This document shows, in pieces, positions 8,348 through 17,572 of a stretch of 64,000 nucleotides of DNA (positions are counted from its first letter, which is position 1; each line of letters starts with the position of its first letter). Position numbers and translations under genes: made by a program. The DNA comes from Pirellulales bacterium. GTDB taxonomy: Bacteria; Planctomycetota; Planctomycetia; Pirellulales; Lacipirellulaceae. The notes below the pieces were generated by a model. It was not told the origin of the DNA. It ran no database searches and saw nothing but the letters and a program-made list of their open reading frames with translations. The stretch covers positions 1-64,000 of the forward strand of contig JALHQZ010000004.1 of the NCBI GenBank assembly GCA_022841705.1. Direction: 5' to 3'.

Positions 8348-10264
8348 CTACCACAGCCCGGCCAATGGCCCGTCGTTCGCGGCCAGCGTTTCAATCCGGC
8401 GTGTGACCGCGGGGTCTTCTTCCAGCACCGGTGCATGGTGCGGTTTGATGCGGGCGTCGATCACCAGCGGCCCACGGCAGCCCCAGTGTTTGTGGTGCGT
8501 GAAGGCGTCCACGCCGTGCACATCCGCCGCCGGGTTCGCCCTGGTGAAGGTGGCCCACAAAAAGTTTTCAAAACTGGCCCCGATGAACGCCGGATCATCC
8601 GCCACAATGATGAGCCGAAACGCGCGCAACGCCGACTCCTTCGGCAGCGCACTACAAAACCGCTCCACCTCCGCTTGCGACTTAGTGCTCACCTCGCCAA
8701 CAGCCTTCGACTCCATTCCTTCACCGGAGTCATCCCCACGTCTTACCGCATCATAATCAAAACTCGGCGCCGGACACTTCGGCCCCCGCACCGCCACAAT
8801 CCCCGGCGCCACGACATGCGGATCACTAAAACCATCGGGTAGCGTAACCGAACCCTCAATGTGCGTCGCCAGCGCAAACCGGGGCGGACCCACCGCGGCG
8901 ATGACCAGTTTCGAGCCCGCGTTGAACCCGCTGCCGGAATAGTCGAGCGTATCGATGGTCGTTTCGGTCTGGAAGTGCAGATCGCGCGTCCAATCAATGC
9001 GCTTCAGCAGATGCGCGAAGAGCGCCCGTTCATCGCTCACATCCAGGTGCGGGTCATCCTGTTCGGCGACGATCAGCAAAAACTTCGCCAGCGACAGTTG
9101 GCCTTGGCCGAGGATGGCGCTGGCCTGCGTGAGCAGTTCTTGCGGCCGCGGCGACTTGAGGAACGGCATGTAGCGCTCACTCCCGATGGCCAACAGCAGC
9201 GGATGGACGCCGGCGGCGTCGACCGCGTGAACGCCCTTCACGCCGGGGAGCACGGTGGGGATCACTGGGCCGGTTAGGTCGTGAATCAATTCGCCGAAAG
9301 CGGTGTCTTCCTGCGGCGGTCTGCCCACCACGGTGAAGGGCCAAATGGCATTCGTGCGATGGTAAACCGCCTGCACCTGGAGGACGGGGAACGGATGCTG
9401 CAGCGAGTAGTAGCCGAGGTGATCGCCAAAGGGGCCCTCGGGCAGGAGCGTGCCCGGGACGAGTCGCCCACAGAGTGCGAAGTCCGCGTCGGCGTGAACG
9501 GGAAGACCCTCCTTCCTGCGGACCATGCGGATGCGGCGGCCGGTCAGGGCGCCGGCGAAGGTTAATTCGCTCATCCCTTCGGGGAGCGGCATCACGGCGG
9601 CGAGGGTCATCGCGGGCGGACCCCCAACAAAGATGTTCACGTCGAACGGGCGCCCCGCACGCTCGGCCGCCGCTTGATGCACACCAATCGAGCGGTGAAT
9701 CTGGTAGTGCAAGCCAATCTGCTGGTCGCGCTGGTACTCGTTGCCTGCTAACTGGACGCGGTACATGCCGAGGTTGGAGTTCATGAGCCCCGGTTTGCGC
9801 ACATCCTCGGTATAAACCTGTGGCAGCGTGACGAATGGCCCGCCATCCTTCGGCCAGCAAGTGATTTGCGGCAGGTCGGTCAGCTTGCACTGGTTCGCCA
9901 GCACCGGCCCACGCCAAGCGTAGCGCGGCAACATCCGCAGCGCGGTGATGGGCGAGAGAGCGTACTTCAGCGGCTGCCGCAGCGCGCGGGTGGGATCGAC
10001 CTTCAGGTCGATGAGCTTCTGAACCTGCGCGTAAGTGTCGCGGAAAATCCACCGCGCGCGGCTGAACGTGCCGAACAAATTGCTGACCGCAGGAAAGCGG
10101 CAGCCCTTGAGATTCGCAAACAACAGCGCCGGCCCCCCCGCCGCGTAAGTGCGCCGATGGATGGCCGCCGCTTCGAGATATCCGTCGATCGGAATGTTAA
10201 TCCGCCGCAATTCCCCCTGCCGTTCAAGATCGGCAACACAGTCGGCAGTGCAGAGGTAGGTCAT
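8348..10264 (-). CDS. UbiD-family prenylated-FMN-dependent decarboxylase
   Basis: The protein has 638 residues, longer than E. coli UbiD (about 500). Conserved UbiD motifs are visible: NLGMYRVQL (arginine of the prFMN site), PEGPFGDHLGYYS (the acidic cluster used in catalysis), WPFTVVGRPPQED and HPLLLAIGSERY. It should be cytoplasmic and need prFMN from a UbiX partner, which is not in this window. In planctomycetes such proteins may serve ubiquinone-like or futalosine-pathway menaquinone synthesis, but the substrate cannot be read from sequence. It is the middle gene of a minus-strand run (rhaM-like, ubiD-like, sugE). Confidence 0.85.
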   Translation of the reverse strand: MTYLCTADCVADLERQGELRRINIPIDGYLEAAAIHRRTYAAGGPALLFANLKGCRFPAVSNLFGTFSRARWIFRDTYAQVQKLIDLKVDPTRALRQPLKYALSPITALRMLPRYAWRGPVLANQCKLTDLPQITCWPKDGGPFVTLPQVYTEDVRKPGLMNSNLGMYRVQLAGNEYQRDQQIGLHYQIHRSIGVHQAAAERAGRPFDVNIFVGGPPAMTLAAVMPLPEGMSELTFAGALTGRRIRMVRRKEGLPVHADADFALCGRLVPGTLLPEGPFGDHLGYYSLQHPFPVLQVQAVYHRTNAIWPFTVVGRPPQEDTAFGELIHDLTGPVIPTVLPGVKGVHAVDAAGVHPLLLAIGSERYMPFLKSPRPQELLTQASAILGQGQLSLAKFLLIVAEQDDPHLDVSDERALFAHLLKRIDWTRDLHFQTETTIDTLDYSGSGFNAGSKLVIAAVGPPRFALATHIEGSVTLPDGFSDPHVVAPGIVAVRGPKCPAPSFDYDAVRRGDDSGEGMESKAVGEVSTKSQAEVERFCSALPKESALRAFRLIIVADDPAFIGASFENFLWATFTRANPAADVHGVDAFTHHKHWGCRGPLVIDARIKPHHAPVLEEDPAVTRRIETLAANDGPLAGLW

Positions 10265-10335
10265 TCAGTTAACCACGCCGAATTACTTGGCAAAGGGCTG
10301 CAATGAATCGCGAAATCGAAGGGGCGAAGTAGTCC

Positions 10336-10650
10336 TCAATCCATGTGGAACACTGGCGCCAACTCCACGACGACCGGCGAGTTGTCGGCATTCGTGTCCA
10401 TCAAATCCGCCATAAAAGCCCACCACTTTTTGACAATCGGGTTGTTAGGAAGGTCATCGACGGTGTGATTCGCATCCAAGTGCATCAGCGCGAAGAGATA
10501 GCCGGTGCTTTGGTCGAGCCAAATTGTATAGTCGGAGACGCCAGCTCGCTGAAGCTCCGCGACAAGCTCGGGCCAAATCTCGGCATGACGGCGTTCGTAT
10601 TCGGCTTCCTGGCCTGCGTGCAGTTTCATCCGAAAGGCAAACCGGGGCAT
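10336..10650 (-). CDS. rhaM: L-rhamnose mutarotase (RhaM/DUF718)
   Basis: The protein has 104 residues, the usual size. Family hallmarks are FRMKLHAGQEAEYERRHAEI near the start, AGVSDYTIWLD, and KKWWAFMADLMDTNADNSP followed by a VFHMD end; the His in RRH and the paired Trp residues line the sugar pocket. RhaM interconverts alpha and beta L-rhamnose. No other rhamnose-catabolic genes lie nearby, so it may act with genes elsewhere. Confidence 0.9.
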   Translation of the reverse strand: MPRFAFRMKLHAGQEAEYERRHAEIWPELVAELQRAGVSDYTIWLDQSTGYLFALMHLDANHTVDDLPNNPIVKKWWAFMADLMDTNADNSPVVVELAPVFHMD

Positions 10651-10835
10651 GCTGTTGTTCCTCTACTTTGGGGCTCGTCGGAAATCTTTTGGGGGTGATA
10701 TCGGGCGGTCGCACTTTCGGTCAAGGGCCCGGCGATATCGCGCGACACGCTAAGGCCGTCGGGATGCGAGCCTGATGGATTTTAGAGGCCCAAGGGGTAA
10801 CCGTCACTGGCTGGCCACAATTCACCGAATACGGC

Positions 10836-11927
10836 TCACCACTGCCAAACCAGATTCACCCCCTCGCCATCCGCCACCGGCCCGGCGACGAGCTCCATAT
10901 TCGGCGGCAGCCCGAACGAATCGTCCACCGCGGAGGCCGACAGGTACGCGATCCACCACCCGAGCGCCACCTGCGAGAGGTAATGGTCGTCGTCGTTAAA
11001 ACGCGAAAAGCCGGGCAAGATCGACAGGGTATAGAAGCCCCCCTTCAGCAGCGGCCGGTCGGTCATTTTGGCGGCCGTGATGAAAGGAATCGCCCCCATG
11101 AACGCATGGCCGCTCACCCCGTTGGAATCTTCGAAGGGCCGCCACTGCGAAGTGTGGTCGGTTTCGCCGGGGCGCGAGGCGCCAATCGCGTACTGCAACA
11201 GCAGCACCGGCGGCACGCCCACCGCGAAGGTCCGCAGCGACCGTTCGCCCCATTCGCTGGAGACATCCGCCACGCCGCTCTCAGGACACAGATACCGCGT
11301 GCCGAGCGCGGCGCCGTAGATGGGCAGCGCGAACGCTCCTTCGCCGAATGATTTGTTGCTATGAAAGAACTCGCTGATTTCGTCGGTCCCGGCGCCGCGC
11401 TGGCGCTCTTGGTACTCGCGGCGAATTGATTCATCAAGGTCGGTGTTCGCCAGAATTGCATGGGCCGCGACTCCTGCCGTTAGCGCCAGCAGCGTCCGTC
11501 GATCGTAGAAGTTTCGCGCGTCGGCCCACAGGCGATCGTCCACTGTCTGGAAATCCTCCCAGAAAGTTGGGTTGGCCGGTTCCGGATACAAGACTTGTGG
11601 ATCGGCAAGCACTTCACTTTCAAGGGGCGGCAACAACCTGGGCTCGGGCTCGATGATGATCGGCGCCGCCTCCGGCGCCGCGACCACCGGCGGCCATGCC
11701 GCTTCGGGCGCGGCGAAGATCGGAGTCTGTCCCGCGCACGCGGTGGCGAGCAGCACTCCGCTGAAGAGTGACAGTGCGCGCAGCAAGTGGCGGGCGGGGT
11801 TGTGCGTCAAGCGACCGCCAAGGGGCGAAGCATTCTCGGGCCGGAGTGGCGGGCGGATGATACACGGTGCTGGCGGAGACGCCAACCAATCGCGGCATGA
11901 CAAATCCGTAAGCGAGTTCGCGTGCAC
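10836..11927 (-). CDS. Secreted PAP2-superfamily phosphatase
   Basis: The open frame is 363 residues. Type 2 phosphatidic acid phosphatase motifs are present in order: GASRPGE (motif 1, without the usual distal lysine), SNGVSGHAFMGA (motif 2, PSGH-like) and SRFNDDDHYLSQVALGW (motif 3, with the catalytic His but Gln at the usual Asp). A signal-peptide-like stretch (HLLRALSLFSGVLLATACA) lies about 45 residues into the frame. The true start is therefore probably the in-frame TTG at 11810, and the upstream 39 codons may not be translated. A Pro/Ala/Glu-rich linker follows. It probably works in the periplasm on a lipid or sugar phosphate. Confidence 0.75.
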   Translation of the reverse strand: MHANSLTDLSCRDWLASPPAPCIIRPPLRPENASPLGGRLTHNPARHLLRALSLFSGVLLATACAGQTPIFAAPEAAWPPVVAAPEAAPIIIEPEPRLLPPLESEVLADPQVLYPEPANPTFWEDFQTVDDRLWADARNFYDRRTLLALTAGVAAHAILANTDLDESIRREYQERQRGAGTDEISEFFHSNKSFGEGAFALPIYGAALGTRYLCPESGVADVSSEWGERSLRTFAVGVPPVLLLQYAIGASRPGETDHTSQWRPFEDSNGVSGHAFMGAIPFITAAKMTDRPLLKGGFYTLSILPGFSRFNDDDHYLSQVALGWWIAYLSASAVDDSFGLPPNMELVAGPVADGEGVNLVWQW

Positions 11928-11943
11928 TGCTGGCGCCTGGGCC

Positions 11944-13344
11944 TTATTGCGGCGGCTTCACCGTACATACCACCCGCTTGAACTTGCTCTTTCCATCTTC
12001 GGGCATGAGCTTGTCCACTACTTCCACTTTCAGCGTGAGTGGCTCGTCGACACCGTGCTCGGTCAGATTCTTGCGCACCGCGGCTTCCACTTCGCCCGCT
12101 TCCAACTGGCCGCCATGCAGCGGCTCGACCCGAATCAAAATCTCCCCTGGTTCGTGCTGAACCAGCTGGTATTCACGCACCTCCACCAGTTGCTCGATCC
12201 CCATGTGCAACAGCAGCGGGGAGAGCGGCTGCGGTCCTTCCGGTGTGGCGAGCCACAGTTGATCGGTCGCGCGGCCCTCCACTCGGGCAATCTTCGGAAA
12301 CGCGCTGCCGCAGTCGCACGGCGGGTCGGCCATCACCAGTCGATCGGTTATCTCGTAACGAATGAACGGCTGCACGTGGTTCGCCAGATTGGTGAGCAGC
12401 ACCTTGGCGCCTGGCGTTCCCGGCGGAACGGGTTGGCCCGACTCATCGACATTCTCCAAGATCGCCCAGTCCGCGTTGACGTGCATCCCGGCGCCGTCCA
12501 GACACCCGTTCGACAGGAACAGGCACTCGCCCATTGCGTAGTCGTCCAGAACCTTGGCGCCAAATAGTTTCACGTAGTGTTTGCGCGCCGCGCCCGAGAG
12601 TCGTTCGCTGATATTGGTGATCTGCTGCAGCTCGCCGTTGAGTTTTAGTTCGCCTTGCTCCGCGCTCCGCGCGAGTTGGTGCAAGGTGCTGGCGTATGCC
12701 GTGAGATGCGTTGGTTTGAACTCGTTGAGCTGGGCGATCAGATCATCATCCGTCGACGAAACACGCAGCACATCGATAAACGTGTCCGCTCCGCGCGGCA
12801 TGAAGTCAAACGCCACGCTCGACGGATAAAACCCGCGCTGCAGCGTGATCACCGCCAATCGCACATTCTCGGTAAGCCGGGTGGCGATCTCGCTCAGCGA
12901 GAGCTCACTCACATGCCCCCGCGCCGCCTGCAGCGCGAAAAGCAGCCGCACGTGCTCCGGCAATTGCACCAAAAACAGCGGCTGCCCCGTGCTGCCCGAC
13001 GTGTGGCTCACCACGTACTTGTCGAGGTAAAGCTGCCCCAAATTGTCTGGCTGCTGGAAGAATTCCTCGAGCGCTTCTCGGCGCACATCATCAACCGTCA
13101 GCGTCTCGTCGAACCGCTCCATGAGCTGAGCCTTGTTGGTCGTCGGCAAATCGGCGAGCGAGAACTCTTCACCGACGCTGCCCAAATGCTCCCGCCAGAA
13201 CGCGGAGCGGTCCCGCGCCGCCGCCACTAACTCTCGCAACCGCTTCGCCTGAACCTCGGCAAGCGCTTCGGGATCGCGCCCCGACGCCCACTGTTCGGTA
13301 AGCATTTGGGTGGTGTAACGAACTGTGTCGACGAGATCGATCAC
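11944..13344 (-). CDS. PaaK-like adenylate-forming enzyme (phenylacetate-CoA ligase/CapK family)
   Basis: The protein has 466 residues. The phosphate-binding loop is SHTSGSTGQPLF; DDYAMGE and the later FIRYEITDRL with CDCGSAFPKI match the PaaK/coenzyme F390 synthetase group, including the Cys pair often seen there. These enzymes activate a carboxylate with ATP; the substrate is not deducible. I chose the GTG at 13344 because GGGAG lies 7 bases upstream. The longer frame to 13539 adds 65 residues with no family similarity. It lies directly upstream of, and on the same strand as, the PAP2 gene with a 16-base gap to that longer frame. Confidence 0.82.
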   Translation of the reverse strand: MIDLVDTVRYTTQMLTEQWASGRDPEALAEVQAKRLRELVAAARDRSAFWREHLGSVGEEFSLADLPTTNKAQLMERFDETLTVDDVRREALEEFFQQPDNLGQLYLDKYVVSHTSGSTGQPLFLVQLPEHVRLLFALQAARGHVSELSLSEIATRLTENVRLAVITLQRGFYPSSVAFDFMPRGADTFIDVLRVSSTDDDLIAQLNEFKPTHLTAYASTLHQLARSAEQGELKLNGELQQITNISERLSGAARKHYVKLFGAKVLDDYAMGECLFLSNGCLDGAGMHVNADWAILENVDESGQPVPPGTPGAKVLLTNLANHVQPFIRYEITDRLVMADPPCDCGSAFPKIARVEGRATDQLWLATPEGPQPLSPLLLHMGIEQLVEVREYQLVQHEPGEILIRVEPLHGGQLEAGEVEAAVRKNLTEHGVDEPLTLKVEVVDKLMPEDGKSKFKRVVCTVKPPQ

Positions 13345-13636
13345 GTGCAAGCTCCCTTTAAGGAGGGTGGTGGAAAGGTGACGAAGCGGAAAGCATTCAG
13401 CGTGCCGGAAGCGCCGAGCGGGAAATTCGGATACTTTGTCGCCAGGCTGAGCATAGCTGAACCAGCCAGCGGTAGAAAATCGATCGCCTTTGCACCACTC
13501 GGGTCGCCATGCGGCCATAAATCGCCGTAGCTCCCTCATTTCGACATTGCCCCCACCCCCAACCCTCCGCTACTATCCGCCCGCGTTCTCGCCACACCCT
13601 TCAAATCACACACCCCTCAAATCCCTCCGACATCCC

Positions 13637-14305
13637 ATGGCTACCGCTTATCGCACTGTCGTCATGCTCGGAATTCTGGTCGTCGGCTCGATGGGCTGGG
13701 CCGTTTATGGCCCGCCGCCGGAAAAATTAGGCCCCGCGATCGATCGTGTCGCCAACTGGGTGAAGCAAGCCGCCGGGGCCGACACACCCAATCCCGACGC
13801 CCTGCAGCCCCTCGGCGAAGCCCCGTTGCTAGCAGTCGCACCCCTTACGCCAGAGTTCACTTCAGAATTGGCCGCGCCAACCACTAGCTTGACCGGACCA
13901 GCCGCAACTGACCCCTTCGTCTCCGCCGCCAGTTTCACCGAAATCGCGCCCCCCAACAGTCAACCGATTCCGGCCGAATCGACAAGCAATTTGCAGCCGT
14001 TGGAGCTCGCCCCGACCCAATCCTTCGCTTCCCCCGTTTCGGCCGAAGCCGATCTGCTCGCTCAGCCGGAAATCGCCCCGCTCGTCGCCCAGCTCACGCA
14101 GACCGGCCTGACCGACTGCCAACTTCAGTCCTGGGGGGGCACCGAGCAGCTCTTCCGCTGCACCGGCAGCATCCCGGTGGGTGGCGATTCGGGCCTGCGG
14201 CAGCAATTCGAAGCGACCGCCGCCACCCCCGCCGAGGCGGTGAAACTCCTTGCACAGCAGATAGAAAGCTGGCGGAACGGCCAATTGCGGCCGATAAGCG
14301 AGTAG
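13637..14305 (+). CDS. Hypothetical single-pass membrane protein, Pro/Ala-rich
   Basis: The protein has 222 residues. One hydrophobic segment (VVMLGILVVGSMGWAVYG) near residues 8-25 is followed by a long low-complexity Ala/Pro/Thr/Ser region, and then a more folded-looking end (about 150-222) with a Cys pair (DCQLQSW...FRCTGS) and EAVKLLAQQIESWR. I recognise no family. The ATG at 13637 places the membrane segment at the N-terminus; the longer frame to 13490 reads through C/T-rich untranslated DNA. It is divergent from the PaaK-like gene. Confidence 0.6.
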   Translation: MATAYRTVVMLGILVVGSMGWAVYGPPPEKLGPAIDRVANWVKQAAGADTPNPDALQPLGEAPLLAVAPLTPEFTSELAAPTTSLTGPAATDPFVSAASFTEIAPPNSQPIPAESTSNLQPLELAPTQSFASPVSAEADLLAQPEIAPLVAQLTQTGLTDCQLQSWGGTEQLFRCTGSIPVGGDSGLRQQFEATAATPAEAVKLLAQQIESWRNGQLRPISE

Positions 14306-14334
14306 GTCCGGCCGGAGCAGGTCAGGAACGAAAG

Positions 14335-14460
14335 GTTGCAGAGAAAGAAACTGGTCATTTTGGATTGGTCATTGGTCATTCGAAGCATCTAAGACCAAGC
14401 CGAAATGACAAAATCTCTGTGTTCTTCCTCCGTGCTCTCTGTGCCCTCTGTGGTGAAAAA
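14335..14460. repeat. Mixed short intergenic repeats (GGTCATTGGTCATT and CTCTGTGG families)
   Basis: Tandem TTGGTCATTGGTCATT at about 14355-14380 is followed by one arm of the CTCTGTGCCCTCTGTGGTGA family at about 14430-14457. The same families recur as inverted pairs at 20993-21060, 53787-53946 and 60312-60409. They overlap the open 5' part of the scpB frame. Confidence 0.6.
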
Positions 14461-15195
14461 TTTGCCTTGAAACCAGCGGCAATCCAACTTGGCAGCGTGG
14501 CGACTCGCTTTCGCCACCCCCTTGCTGGAACCACCGAATTGGGGGGCGCCCAGCGAATTCGCCTCGGGCAATTGGACGCCCATTCCGTCACTTCGACGAA
14601 AAAACCAGCCAGCCATCAGGCGAATCGCCTCGCCCGGCGGGCGCGGCTGGAAGCGGTGCTCCTGATGGCCCGGGAGCCGCTCACGCTGCGAAAACTGGCC
14701 GAAATGGCCAATTTGGCGGACGGAACCGAGGCCCGCTCCCTGGTCGAGGAGCTGCGAAAAGTGCACGCAGCCCGCGGATCGGCGTTTCAAATTGTGCGGG
14801 TCGCCGGTGGCCGGCAGCTGCTAACCCGGCCCGACTTGGCCCCGTGGCTCACCGCGGCGGCGCCCCCGGCCGACGACCTCCGGCTTTCGCCCCCCGCGCT
14901 CGAAACCTTGGCCGTGGTCGCCTATCGGCAGCCCGCGGTCCGGGCCGAAATCGAAGCCATCCGCGGCGTTCAGTGTGGCGACCTCCTGCGCCAGTTGATG
15001 GAACGCGAATTATTGCGTATCGTCGGACGTTCAGCCGACCTCGGCCGGCCCATTTTGTACGGCACCACCAAGAAATTTTTGCAAGTCTTTGGCCTTCAAT
15101 CGCTGGACGATTTGCCGCGCGCGGCCGAGCTGCGTAAGGTAGTGCCTAGCGACCAATCGCCAAGGACTAGCGAAGTTTTCGCGGACGCGGCCTAA
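14365..15195 (+). CDS. scpB: Segregation and condensation protein B
   Basis: The longest frame has 276 residues. The ScpB core begins near residue 95 (RRARLEAVLLMAREPLTLRKLAEM) and contains the two winged-helix halves: RLSPPALETLAVVAYRQPAVRAEIEAIRG and LLRIVGRSADLGRPILYGTTKKFLQVFGL, the most conserved ScpB stretch. ScpB joins ScpA and SMC in the condensin complex. The first 35 or so residues are translated repeat DNA and are unlikely to be real; possible later starts are TTG at 14467 or 14572. No scpA is adjacent. SMC complexes load at ParB-parS sites, and parS-like sites lie 8 kb away. Confidence 0.85.
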   Translation: MVIGHSKHLRPSRNDKISVFFLRALCALCGEKFALKPAAIQLGSVATRFRHPLAGTTELGGAQRIRLGQLDAHSVTSTKKPASHQANRLARRARLEAVLLMAREPLTLRKLAEMANLADGTEARSLVEELRKVHAARGSAFQIVRVAGGRQLLTRPDLAPWLTAAAPPADDLRLSPPALETLAVVAYRQPAVRAEIEAIRGVQCGDLLRQLMERELLRIVGRSADLGRPILYGTTKKFLQVFGLQSLDDLPRAAELRKVVPSDQSPRTSEVFADAA

Positions 15196-15290
15196 TAGCA
15201 CAGCGGCCAAGCCGACTTGAAACATCCGACTTGGAACATATTCGTACGATTCGTTTTCCTGTTACCACGATGCGAGGGGGGACTTCGGCC

Positions 15291-15665
15291 ATGAAGTCGA
15301 GCATGTTGAGTTTGAATGACACCGATCTCGAAGTGACGAGTCAAGGCGCCTGGCTCTCCGAAGTCGCCGGCTTGTTCGGCCCCGCGCGCAGCGTTGGCGC
15401 CGCGGTGATGGCCCTCGACGAGGACGAAGACCTCGACGACGAGGATGACTACGAAGACGACGATGACGACGATCTCGACGACGAAGAAGAAGACTTCGAA
15501 GACGATGAAGAGGGGGACGACGACGACGAAGAGTGGGAAGAAGTCGAAGACGACGATGAGTTCGACGACGACTTCGACGACGAAGATGACTTCGACGACG
15601 AAGACGACGACGACTTCGACGACGACGAAGATGAGGATGAAGAATACGAAGACGACGAGGATTAA
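15291..15665 (+). CDS. Small protein with extreme Asp/Glu-rich C-terminal tail
   Basis: The protein has 124 residues. The first 40 (MKSSMLSLNDTDLEVTSQGA onwards) look ordinary. From about residue 45 the chain is almost wholly Asp and Glu with a few Phe, Tyr and Trp, in short DFDDED-like units. It is certainly translated in this frame because a strong GAGGGGG site precedes the ATG at 15291 and a clear terminator follows. Polyanionic tails can mimic nucleic acid or bind cations or ribosomal/basic proteins; no specific function can be claimed. The repetitive GAC/GAA/GAT codons probably arose by slippage. Confidence 0.75.
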   Translation: MKSSMLSLNDTDLEVTSQGAWLSEVAGLFGPARSVGAAVMALDEDEDLDDEDDYEDDDDDDLDDEEEDFEDDEEGDDDDEEWEEVEDDDEFDDDFDDEDDFDDEDDDDFDDDEDEDEEYEDDED

Positions 15666-15708
15666 CGCCCCGTCAAAGTGCGACTTAGCGCTCCGATAAA
15701 AAACAATA

Positions 15709-15743
15709 CCGCGGCCGGTCCTGGTGATCGGCCGCGGTTTTTT
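15709..15743 (+). terminator. Rho-independent terminator
   Basis: The stem CCGCGGCCG/CGGCCGCGG with a loop of about 11 bases is followed by TTTTTT. It ends the transcript of the acidic protein 44 bases after its stop. Confidence 0.9.
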
Positions 15744-15853
15744 CGTTGGTATGGACGGTCGCGAGTTCCTTGTTACGCTGGACTATGCTGGACCTGCCGA
15801 GCGTTCAACGCAAGCAGCATGATTTTGGGCCCCTCAAAGGAGGAGAATTCTCC

Positions 15854-17512
15854 ATGGCGGATCCGTTTCGCGTGCCAAATCTCATCACGAATTATCTCGC
15901 GGCCCTCCTGCTCTTGGTCTGCGCGGCTCCTCTGCCCGGCCGCCAGAGAACATTCGCGGGACTCGGCGACCACACGCGGCCGATTTCCACCAAGTCGGCA
16001 GAAGCGCAGGCCCTCTTCAACCAAGGGTTGGCGTTTCTCTACAGCTTCAATCACGACGAAGCGATTCGGTCCTTCGAACAAGCTTTGCAGCACGATCCGA
16101 AGTCGACGCCCCTATACTGGGCGATCGCACTGGCGCACGGTCCCCACATCAACTTCCCGCTCGTCGACGAAGTTCATGCTCAAGCCGCGTGGAAGAATCT
16201 CCAAGCAGCCAAACACCACAGCGCTCAAGCGACTCCGGTCGAGCGCGACCTACTGGCCGCGCTCGAATCCCGGTATGCGAATCCCCAGCCCGAAGATCGC
16301 AAGCCACTCGACATCGCCTATGCCGAGTCGATGCGGAAGGTTTGGCGAAAGTATCCGACGGACCCCGATGTCGGCGCCCTCTTTGCTGAGGCGCTGATGG
16401 ACCTTTGGCCGTGGGACTTGTGGACCGCCGAGGGAACGATGCAGCCAGATACGGCGGAGGTTCTCGAGACGCTGGAGAGGGTTCTCGGCCTACAACCCGA
16501 TCATCCCCTAGCACTTCATCTTTACGTTCACGCCCTCGAGGCCTCTCCCTTTCCCGAGCGGGCCGCGCTCGCAGCGGAGCGACTGCGCGACTTACAACCG
16601 GGTTTGGGGCACATGGTTCACATGCCCTCGCATATTGATGTCCGGCTTGGCGCTTGGCGGCGAGCGATCGAAGCGAATGAGAAAGCGATTGAAGCCGACC
16701 GAGCGTATCGCTTGCTCTCTCCCGAGCAAGGCTTCTACCGCAATTACATGGCCCACAACCACCACATGCTCGCCTTTTCAGCAATGATGCAAGGCCAAAA
16801 TCGCCGCGCGACTGACCAAATCAATCGCATGCTCGCCGAGATTCCCGAGACCTGGTTGGAACAGAACGCCGTGTTCGTGGATGGCATGTTCACCATGCCG
16901 TATGAGATGCACATTCGATTCGGCCGGTGGGAACAAATCCTCCAGGAACCCGAGCCTCCGGCTTATTTGCCCATCACCCAGGCGTTTCGCCATTTCGCGC
17001 GCGGCGTGGCGTACGCCGCCAAGCAAGAGGTTGCGTTGGCCCGCGCCGAGCAGCAGGCCTTTCGCACGGCCAAGGAGCAGCTTCCTGAGACGGCAATCTT
17101 CGTGCAGAACCCGGCCAGCAACGTGCTCGCAGTCGCAGATCAGATGCTCGAAGGCGAGATTCTATTCCGTGAGCACAACCCGGACGCCGCGCTCAACGCC
17201 CTCCGCCAAGCCGTGCAGCTCGAAGATCAACTCCGGTACATCGAACCTCCCGATTGGATTCAGCCGGTCCGCCACGTGTTGGGCGCCACCCTCATGGAAG
17301 TTAAACAGTACGAGGAAGCGGAACAGGTTTATCGCCAAGATCTGAAGCGCCATCCTCACAACGGTTGGTCTCTGCACGGCTTGGCCCGCAGCCTTCGGGC
17401 CCAAGGCCGGACCGCGGAGGCCAGCGCCGTCCAGATCGAGTTCGAACAAGCTTGGAGCAGCGCAGACACCAAGCTGACTTCGTCTTGCTTCTGCTTGCCT
17501 GGGCGAGAGTAA
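15854..17512 (+). CDS. Secreted TPR-repeat protein
   Basis: The protein has 552 residues. The start at 15854 follows AAAGGAGG at an ideal distance. A signal peptide or anchor is visible (LAALLLLVCAAPLPG, about 15-30). Tetratricopeptide-like helices occupy much of the rest, for example ALFNQGLAFLYSFNHDEAIRS (about 54-74) and a C-terminal block with AEQVYRQDLKRHPHNGWSLHG. The middle includes HMVHMPSHIDVRLG and HNHHMLAFSAMM, His-rich stretches typical of a large family of exported TPR proteins of unknown role. The mature protein is probably periplasmic and protein-binding. It is preceded by the terminator at 15709 and so has its own promoter. Confidence 0.8.
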   Translation: MADPFRVPNLITNYLAALLLLVCAAPLPGRQRTFAGLGDHTRPISTKSAEAQALFNQGLAFLYSFNHDEAIRSFEQALQHDPKSTPLYWAIALAHGPHINFPLVDEVHAQAAWKNLQAAKHHSAQATPVERDLLAALESRYANPQPEDRKPLDIAYAESMRKVWRKYPTDPDVGALFAEALMDLWPWDLWTAEGTMQPDTAEVLETLERVLGLQPDHPLALHLYVHALEASPFPERAALAAERLRDLQPGLGHMVHMPSHIDVRLGAWRRAIEANEKAIEADRAYRLLSPEQGFYRNYMAHNHHMLAFSAMMQGQNRRATDQINRMLAEIPETWLEQNAVFVDGMFTMPYEMHIRFGRWEQILQEPEPPAYLPITQAFRHFARGVAYAAKQEVALARAEQQAFRTAKEQLPETAIFVQNPASNVLAVADQMLEGEILFREHNPDAALNALRQAVQLEDQLRYIEPPDWIQPVRHVLGATLMEVKQYEEAEQVYRQDLKRHPHNGWSLHGLARSLRAQGRTAEASAVQIEFEQAWSSADTKLTSSCFCLPGRE

Positions 17513-17572
17513 TCGCACGGGTATGGTTTCTTCCGACGTAGCTTGGGTTCGCGCCCCGAGCTAAATACCAAC

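Noticed and set aside
13345..13539. N-terminal extension of the PaaK-like protein
   Set aside because: The 65 residues have no family similarity, while the GTG at 13344 has a good ribosome binding site.
15445..15699. Thr/Lys-rich frame inside the acidic gene
   Set aside because: It is the +1 shadow of GAC/GAA repeats; the Asp/Glu frame has the ribosome binding site and fits the terminator.
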